From Campylobacteraceae bacterium (GTDB lineage: Bacteria; Campylobacterota; Campylobacteria; Campylobacterales; Sulfurovaceae), in NCBI GenBank assembly GCA_026986085.1, contig JALSPE010000171.1, positions 1 through 11,161 of the forward strand: a stretch of DNA of 11,161 nt. The letters run 5' to 3'. Both the position numbers and the translations under genes were made by a program. Under the pieces are notes generated by a model. That model was given only the letters and a program-made list of their open reading frames with translations. It did not search any database and was not told the origin of the DNA. The stretch's first letter is position 1, and each line of letters opens with the position of its first letter. This document shows, piece by piece, positions 6,255 through 11,161 of the stretch.

Positions 6255-7589
6255 CTACAAAATGTATCTAGTTGTATCTTCACTCTCAACTAATTGGCTC
6301 AACTTCTCATCAACCAAATCTTTTGTAACCTCTACCTCTCCACTCATACTATCAGCTTCAAAACTAATATCTTCTAAGAGCCTCTCAACAACTGTATGCA
6401 ATCTTCTAGCACCAATATCTTCTGTCTTCTCATTTGCAATAGCACTGTAATTAGCAATTGCTCTAAGTGCATCTTCACTAAACTTAAGCTCTACTCCTTC
6501 TACTTTAAGCAGAGCCTCATACTGCTTTACTAAAGAGTTTTCAGGCTCAGTTAAAATTCTATATAGAGTCTCTTTAGTTAAACTATCTAACTCTACTCTT
6601 AATGGAAAACGCCCTTGAAGTTCTGGAATTAAATCACTTGGCTTACTTAAATGAAAAGCACCCGCTGCAATAAACAAAATATGGTCTGTATCTAACTGCC
6701 CAACCTTTGTTTTAACGCTACTACCCTCAACAATTGGTAACAAATCTCTTTGAACTCCCTCTTTGCTTGGGTCTTGTCTAGAGCTAGAGTTTGCCGATAC
6801 TGCAACTTTATCTATCTCATCTATAAAAATTATACCGCCACTTCTAGCCTTCTCTAGTGCCTTTTGTTTTAACTCATCTTCATTAAATAACTCTTTTTGA
6901 GCCTCATACTCTAAAAGCTTTTTTGCCTCTTTTACGCTAACCTCTTTCTTTTTTTTCTTATTCATACCACCAATTACTTGAATAATAGACTCTTGCACCT
7001 CTGCCATCTCTGGTGGAACATTTCCTGCACCTGAGACATCTATAGAAGCACCACTAACCTCTATCTCAATCTTTAAGTTATCTAATTCCCCATTTGCCAA
7101 CTGCTCTTGCTTTTTAGCAAAAGCTCTATCATATGAAGTTTGTTTCTCTTCTGAAGCACCAGTTGGCAGTGGAGGAAGAAGCTTCTCAATAATTTTATTC
7201 TCTACATAAGCTTCAATCTTCTCTCTATTTTTCTCTGACTCTTCCTTCTTTACTATAGATAGAGCCTCTAGTGCTAAATCCCTGACCATAGACTCAACAT
7301 CTCGCCCCACAAATCCAACTTCTGTATATTTACTAGCTTCTACTTTTATAAAAGGTAGGCTCATCATCTTTGCTAATCTTCTAGCAATCTCAGTTTTACC
7401 AACTCCTGTGCTACCAATCATTAAGATATTTTTAGGTGTAACCTCTTGTGCCATAGATGGCTCTAATTGCATTCTTCTCCAGCGATTACGAAGTGCAATT
7501 GCAATCACCTTTTTAGCACCACCTTGCCCTATTACATACTTATCTAAATACTCAACTATCTCTTTTGGTGTCATACTACTGCTATTCAC
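6255..7589 (-). CDS. hslU: ATP-dependent protease ATPase subunit HslU (ClpY)
   Basis: HslU is the AAA+ hexamer that unfolds proteins and feeds them to the HslV peptidase in the cytoplasm. At 444 residues it is full length (E. coli 443). Seen: Walker A GSTGVGKT (59-66), the pore loop GFVG (92-95, GYVG in E. coli), an intermediate I-domain at about 110-245, Walker B IIFIDEID (253-260), sensor-1 region AAGAFH (308-313), an arginine finger in QGRFP (R327), and sensor-2 GARRLH (393-398). It ends in RYIL, the C-terminal tail type that inserts into HslV. The GTG start shares one base with the hslV stop (TAGTG), with GGAG at 7598-7601 and 8-nt spacing; a later in-frame ATG at 7574 would remove only five residues and has no better site. 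Translational coupling fits a fixed HslV:HslU ratio. Confidence 0.98.
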   Translation of the reverse strand: MNSSSMTPKEIVEYLDKYVIGQGGAKKVIAIALRNRWRRMQLEPSMAQEVTPKNILMIGSTGVGKTEIARRLAKMMSLPFIKVEASKYTEVGFVGRDVESMVRDLALEALSIVKKEESEKNREKIEAYVENKIIEKLLPPLPTGASEEKQTSYDRAFAKKQEQLANGELDNLKIEIEVSGASIDVSGAGNVPPEMAEVQESIIQVIGGMNKKKKKEVSVKEAKKLLEYEAQKELFNEDELKQKALEKARSGGIIFIDEIDKVAVSANSSSRQDPSKEGVQRDLLPIVEGSSVKTKVGQLDTDHILFIAAGAFHLSKPSDLIPELQGRFPLRVELDSLTKETLYRILTEPENSLVKQYEALLKVEGVELKFSEDALRAIANYSAIANEKTEDIGARRLHTVVERLLEDISFEADSMSGEVEVTKDLVDEKLSQLVESEDTTRYIL

Positions 7590-8122
7590 TACTTTAGCTC
7601 CAATGTTTTAATATTTGTGTTTGTATATATGCATAGCTCTCCTGCTATTTTTAAACTCTCTTTTACAAGCTCTAGTGGCTCTAAATTGCCATGCCTTTTT
7701 AAAGCTCTTGCTGCACTTATTGCAAAGTTTCCTCCACTTCCAATTGAAGCCAACTCTCCATCTTCTGGCTCAACAACATCACCTGTTCCACTAAGTATAA
7801 AAATATGCTCTTTGTTTAAAACAAGCATCATAGCCTCTAATTGTCTCAAATGTTTATCACCTCTCCACTGTTTGGCAAACTCTACAACAGATTTTAGCAA
7901 ATCGCCCCTCTTCTCGCTTAATATTGCTTCAAACATATCAAAAAGCCTAAAAGCATCTGCTGTGCTACCTGCAAAACCACCTAAAACTTTGCCTTCGTGT
8001 AGAGTTCTAATTTTAGTTGCATTTCCTTTTAAAATAGCATTACCAAAAGTAACTTGACCATCTCCACCAATTACTGCACCCTTATCGCTTTTATAAGCAA
8101 GTATCGTTGTTGCTTCAAACAC
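7589..8122 (-). CDS. hslV: ATP-dependent protease peptidase subunit HslV (ClpQ)
   Basis: HslV is the proteasome-like threonine peptidase that forms two stacked hexamer rings and is opened by HslU. The 177-residue protein begins MFEATTILAY; by alignment with E. coli the catalytic threonine is T5, so a four-residue leader must be removed, as in other HslV proteins with an FxATTI start. Also seen are GGDGQVTFGN (19-28), K37 (equivalent to mature Lys33) and FAGSTADAF. The C-terminus CIYTNTNIKTLEL is typical of Campylobacterota. The start is GTG, sharing one base with the rplI stop (TAGTG), with AGGAG at 8130-8134 and 7-nt spacing. It is in the same transcription unit as rplI, hslU and era. Confidence 0.98.
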   Translation of the reverse strand: MFEATTILAYKSDKGAVIGGDGQVTFGNAILKGNATKIRTLHEGKVLGGFAGSTADAFRLFDMFEAILSEKRGDLLKSVVEFAKQWRGDKHLRQLEAMMLVLNKEHIFILSGTGDVVEPEDGELASIGSGGNFAISAARALKRHGNLEPLELVKESLKIAGELCIYTNTNIKTLELK

Positions 8123-8568
8123 TACGCAACTCCTACAACTTCAACTTTTAAATTTGCATGAATTCCATGACCTAGCTTAACATCAATATCGTGCAATCCC
8201 TCACTCTTAATAGCCTTTTTAAGATTGATAGATTTTTTATCTATTTCTATATCCCATTGCTCTTTTAGCTCATCTGCAATATTAGCATTTGTAACCGAAC
8301 CTCTAATTCCAACTGGTGCACTCTCTCGCTCTATCTTTAAAATATCTTTTTCAATCTTTTCTTTATACTCATTAAGTTTTTTAATCTCAGCTTCAAGCTC
8401 GGCAGCCTCTTTTGCCTTTTGCTCTTCGTAACTTTTTAAAACTTCTGGTGTAGCCAACTTAGCCAATCCTTTATTTATTAAAAAATTTTGACCATAACCA
8501 TCTTTTACATCTTTTACATCTCCAGCTTTTCCTAAACTTTTTACATCTTTTATTAATAATACTTTCAC
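8122..8568 (-). CDS. rplI: 50S ribosomal protein bL9
   Basis: bL9 binds 23S rRNA at the base of the L1 stalk. The 148 residues match the family's usual length: an N-terminal RNA-binding domain (1-50, with KDVKSLGKAGDVKDVKDGYG and NFLI at 28-31), a long exposed connecting helix (about 45-75, rich in Glu, Lys and Ala) and the C-terminal domain (about 78-148, ending GHGIHANLKVEVVGVA). The start is GTG, with AAAGGA at 8575-8580 and 6-nt spacing. It is the first gene of the leftward unit. It is not next to rpsF/ssb/rpsR as in many bacteria but leads hslVU-era, as known for Helicobacter and Campylobacter. Confidence 0.98.
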   Translation of the reverse strand: MKVLLIKDVKSLGKAGDVKDVKDGYGQNFLINKGLAKLATPEVLKSYEEQKAKEAAELEAEIKKLNEYKEKIEKDILKIERESAPVGIRGSVTNANIADELKEQWDIEIDKKSINLKKAIKSEGLHDIDVKLGHGIHANLKVEVVGVA

Positions 8569-8631
8569 TATTTATCCTTTCTTTAATAATCTTTGTAGTA
8601 TTTTATCTAAAAAATATATATAAGGATATTA
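8569..8631. promoter_or_regulatory. Divergent promoter region between rplI and the M3 peptidase gene
   Basis: All leftward and rightward genes diverge from this 63-bp AT-rich gap, so it must hold or be close to promoters for both directions unless other starts exist inside genes. For rplI a -10-like TAAAAT is at 8605-8600 on the minus strand, which would give a leader of about 25 nt. For the rightward gene the -10 is less clear; TAGTAT (8597-8602) and TATCTA (8605-8610) are candidates, so the two promoters may overlap. Ribosome sites are AAAGGA (8575-8580, minus) and AAGGA (8622-8626, plus). Confidence 0.5.
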
Positions 8632-10578
8632 ATGTTTATAGAATTCAAAGTCGATAACCTCAAAGATTTTCCTAAAGAGTTAGAAAATCTTTTAAATAGC
8701 CAAACAATAAAGATAGAAAATATAGCTAAAAATGCCAACTCTTACAAAGAGTCTATAAAAGAGTTAGATAGCTTAAGCGAAGAGTTAGATAGATTTTTTA
8801 CTCCTCTATCGCATCTAAACAGCACTCTCAATTCAAAAGAGACTCAAGAGGCTTATGAGGCATCTTTACCACTATTGACTAAATTCTATAGTAAAATTTC
8901 TCAAAACGAAGAGCTATACAATAAAATAAAATCTATAAAACCTTCAAATGAGTTAGAAGAGAGAGTTTTAGAGTTAGAAAAGAGAGATTTTATCCTCTCT
9001 GGTGCAGAGTTAAATAAAGAAGATAAGCAAAAATTAGAAGAGATAAATTTAAAACTTAGCAAATTGAGTAATCAATTTAGCCAAAACCTGCTAGATGCAA
9101 CAAACAATTATGAGTTAATTGTAAATAACCCAAGCGATGTAAAAGGTATTCCCAAAAACGATTTAGAACAAGCAAGAGTTAAAATTGATGGAAAAGATGT
9201 ATGGAAATTTACCCTGCAAATGCCTAGTTACATTGCTTATTTAACATATGGACCAAATAGAGAATTTCGAGAAAAGCTATATAAAGCATACAATACAAGA
9301 GCTCCTCAAAATCAAGAGATAATTGAAGAGATATTAAAATTAAAAGATGAAAAAGCAAATCTTCTTGGATTTAACTCATATGCAGAGTATGCTCTGCAAA
9401 CAAGAGATGCAAATAGTGAAGATGAAGTTTTAAACTTTTTATATGAGCTATTAAACTCTGCTAAAAATAGTGCAAAAGAAGAGCTAAAAGAGTTAGAAGA
9501 ATTTGCAAAAGAGATTGATAACATAGATGCTTTAGCACCATTTGATACAGCATACTATAGTGAACAACTCAAAAAGAGAAAATTTAACTTTGATGAGAGC
9601 CAAACAAAACCATATTTTGAAACATATAGTGTGCTAGATGGTCTTCTTAAATTAACGAGCAAACTATTTAATGTAGAGTTTAAAGAGACTAAAACATCAA
9701 CTTGGATTGAGAGCGTAAAAGTTTATGATATATATGAAAATAATAAACTATTTGGAAGAGTATATTTCGACTTAGAATCAAGAGAGAGCAAAAGAGGTGG
9801 AGCTTGGATGCACAATTGGCAAAGTCACTTTATAGATAAAGACAAAAAAGAGCAGTTAGCATCTGCATTTGTTGTTTGCAACTTTCCTACATCTACTAAA
9901 GAGACACCAAGTTTACTTAGACACAGCGATGTAGTAACTATGTTTCACGAAATGGGACATGCAATTCATCACCTATTTAGTAAAGTTAGCGAACGCTCAA
10001 TTAGTGGTATAGAGGGTGTTGCTTGGGATGTTGTAGAGTTTCCTTCTCAATTTTTAGAAAACTTCGCATACGAAGCTAAAATATTAAAAGGTTTTGCAAA
10101 TCACTATAAAAGTGGTAAACCAATCAGCGATGAATTACTAAATAAAATAAAAGAGTCAAAAAACTTTCAGGCTGCTCTTGGTATGTTAAGGCAAATAGAA
10201 TTTTCTATATTTGATTTTAAGCTTCACCAAAAACTATATAAAGGTGATGAGATACAAGCTCTTTTAGATGATATAAGGAAAGAGACAGCGCTAATTAAGC
10301 CACCAAAATATGTAAAATTTCAACATGGTTTTGCACATATATTTGCAGGTGGCTATGCCGCAGGATACTATAGCTATAAATGGGCAGAAGTATTTAGTGC
10401 AGATGCATTCTTTGAGTGCTTAGATAGTGGAGATTTTAACTTAAATAGAGCAAAAGAGTATAAAACGAATATCTTAGAAAAAGGTGCAACTAAAGATATG
10501 AGCAATCTATATAAAGAGTGGCTAAATAGAAGACCAAATGTCAAATCATTAACAAAACTATATGATATAAAGGGATAA
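8632..10578 (+). CDS. prlC: M3-family zinc oligopeptidase, PrlC/OpdA type
   Basis: A soluble zinc metallopeptidase that cuts short peptides, such as degraded signal peptides and protease products, in the cytoplasm. The 648 residues are close to E. coli oligopeptidase A (680). The zinc site is HEMGH at 439-443, with E440 as the catalytic base and E469 (in WDVVEFPSQFLENF) as the third ligand 26 residues later, the M3 spacing. HIFAGGYAAGYYSYKWAEVF (569-588) carries the conserved glycine- and tyrosine-rich substrate loop. The N-terminal helical region includes FFTPLSHLNSTLNSKETQEA (55-74), which resembles OpdA (WSPVSHLNSV) more than Dcp or PepF. There is no signal peptide. The ATG has AAGGA five bases upstream. 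One base separates it from the next gene. All catalytic residues are present, so it should be active. Confidence 0.93.
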   Translation: MFIEFKVDNLKDFPKELENLLNSQTIKIENIAKNANSYKESIKELDSLSEELDRFFTPLSHLNSTLNSKETQEAYEASLPLLTKFYSKISQNEELYNKIKSIKPSNELEERVLELEKRDFILSGAELNKEDKQKLEEINLKLSKLSNQFSQNLLDATNNYELIVNNPSDVKGIPKNDLEQARVKIDGKDVWKFTLQMPSYIAYLTYGPNREFREKLYKAYNTRAPQNQEIIEEILKLKDEKANLLGFNSYAEYALQTRDANSEDEVLNFLYELLNSAKNSAKEELKELEEFAKEIDNIDALAPFDTAYYSEQLKKRKFNFDESQTKPYFETYSVLDGLLKLTSKLFNVEFKETKTSTWIESVKVYDIYENNKLFGRVYFDLESRESKRGGAWMHNWQSHFIDKDKKEQLASAFVVCNFPTSTKETPSLLRHSDVVTMFHEMGHAIHHLFSKVSERSISGIEGVAWDVVEFPSQFLENFAYEAKILKGFANHYKSGKPISDELLNKIKESKNFQAALGMLRQIEFSIFDFKLHQKLYKGDEIQALLDDIRKETALIKPPKYVKFQHGFAHIFAGGYAAGYYSYKWAEVFSADAFFECLDSGDFNLNRAKEYKTNILEKGATKDMSNLYKEWLNRRPNVKSLTKLYDIKG

Positions 10579-10579
10579 T

Positions 10580-11110
10580 ATGAGTCAAAGTAAAGATTTT
10601 TGGATACTTGTTGGTTTAACTATAGCAATAATTGCAACTTTAATACTGAGCATATACACCAGCCCAACATATACACAAAAAACTACATATATAAATTCTC
10701 TTATACTATTTATTGAAGTTCTATTCATATCTTCTGCTACTATACTTATACTATGGAAAGGTTTTAAAAATTTTGCATTAATGCTTACAATTATATTAGC
10801 TGCAATAACATCACTTTTTGGTATAGAAGCAGCAATTATAGCATCATTATTTACTTATATAACTTGGGGTTTTGCTTTCTCTATAGAAGTTCTATTAGCA
10901 CACAATGGAGTTCAAGGGGCAATAAATTGGTTTAAAAAACACTACTCAAGCAGAATGTTTTCAATTGAATATAAAGTATTTTACCCACTAATAAAGTTAA
11001 TGCACTTTTTATTAGAGACAATACCTAGTAAAATATATAAAGAGCCTATACTAGACTTTGACCCAGATGAACTATATACTGCGATGATGAATGAGCTTAG
11101 TAAGCAATAA
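10580..11110 (+). CDS. Unrecognised four-helix membrane protein
   Basis: A 176-residue protein that I do not recognise. Four hydrophobic segments are visible at about 7-27, 37-59, 64-80 and 82-106, followed by a mixed-charge tail (110-176) without further membrane spans and with an acidic stretch DFDPDELYTAMMNEL (159-173). No Cys, metal-binding or catalytic pattern stands out. The only His residues are H108, H121 and H142, after the last helix. By the positive-inside rule the tail with KKHYSSR is probably cytoplasmic. The ATG follows the peptidase stop by one base, with AAGGGA at 10570-10575, so the two are co-transcribed and probably coupled. Base composition is like the neighbours, giving no sign of transfer. 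The coding call is solid because of length, ribosome site and spacing; function is unknown. Confidence 0.8.
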   Translation: MSQSKDFWILVGLTIAIIATLILSIYTSPTYTQKTTYINSLILFIEVLFISSATILILWKGFKNFALMLTIILAAITSLFGIEAAIIASLFTYITWGFAFSIEVLLAHNGVQGAINWFKKHYSSRMFSIEYKVFYPLIKLMHFLLETIPSKIYKEPILDFDPDELYTAMMNELSKQ

Positions 11111-11161
11111 GTAATATTTATGTAATTGACTTTCATATGTTACAAGATAACTAAAAATACT
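11111..11161. other. Downstream 51 bases, no supportable feature
   Basis: AT-rich sequence after the membrane-protein gene. I see no hairpin followed by a T-run that would count as a terminator and no open frame of useful length before the window ends. A TTGACT is present at 11126-11131 but without a good -10 at the right distance. Confidence 0.4.

Noticed and set aside
7617..8057. 146-codon open frame on the plus strand
   Set aside because: It lies wholly antisense to hslV, whose conserved sequence explains it; its composition is that expected for the reverse complement of a coding gene, and it shows no recognisable domain.
7589..8122. Apparent defect of HslV because Thr is not residue 2
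   Set aside because: A short MFxATTI leader is a known variant, including in Helicobacter; T5 aligns with the catalytic threonine and K37 with the conserved lysine.
11126..11153. Promoter formed by TTGACT and downstream TAACTA
   Set aside because: The -35 looks good and the spacing is 16, but TAACTA matches the -10 consensus poorly and no downstream gene is visible.

Overview
This AT-rich window looks like a chromosomal segment from a Campylobacterota (epsilonproteobacterial) genome, probably a free-living Sulfurimonas/Sulfurovum/Arcobacter-like lineage. The evidence is the low GC, the gene order rplI-hslV-hslU-era (also found in Helicobacter pylori and Campylobacter jejuni), the protein sequences of that block, and the leftward envelope-machine genes, whose order matches both the Vibrio MSHA pilus cluster and the Campylobacter cts transformation cluster. 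The exact genus cannot be fixed from the sequence alone. No RNA gene, IS element, CRISPR array or phage gene was seen.

Layout: all genes from 8568 down to 1 lie on the minus strand; the genes from 8632 to 11110 lie on the plus strand. The two transcription units diverge from a 63-bp gap at 8569-8631. The leftward unit starts with a housekeeping block: ribosomal protein bL9, the HslVU ATP-dependent protease and the GTPase Era. After a 111-bp gap (5217-5327) carrying a candidate promoter, a perfect inverted repeat and a small tandem repeat, comes a six-gene type IV pilus / type II secretion-like block: a PilM-PilN (GspL/MshI-like) fusion, a PilO/MshJ-like protein, a PilP/MshK/CtsR-like periplasmic protein, an MshL/CtsD-like secretin, an ExeA/MshM/CtsP-like AAA ATPase, and the start of a membrane protein in the MshN/CtsX position, cut by the window edge. 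Five junctions in this block either overlap by 1-8 nt or are separated by only 4 nt, so it is almost certainly one translationally coupled operon.

How the genes would work together: the secretin is the outer-membrane pore; the PilP-like protein links it to the inner-membrane PilN/PilO-type pair; the PilM-like cytoplasmic half of the fusion would connect to the motor ATPase and platform protein, which are expected beyond the left edge; the AAA ATPase and the bitopic membrane protein next to it resemble the ExeA/ExeB or MshM/MshN pair. The output could be a pilus, DNA uptake or protein secretion; the window has no pilin, so this cannot be decided here.

The rightward unit encodes an M3-family oligopeptidase (PrlC/OpdA type) followed after a single base by a four-helix membrane protein that I do not recognise. 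The last 51 bases contain no supportable feature.
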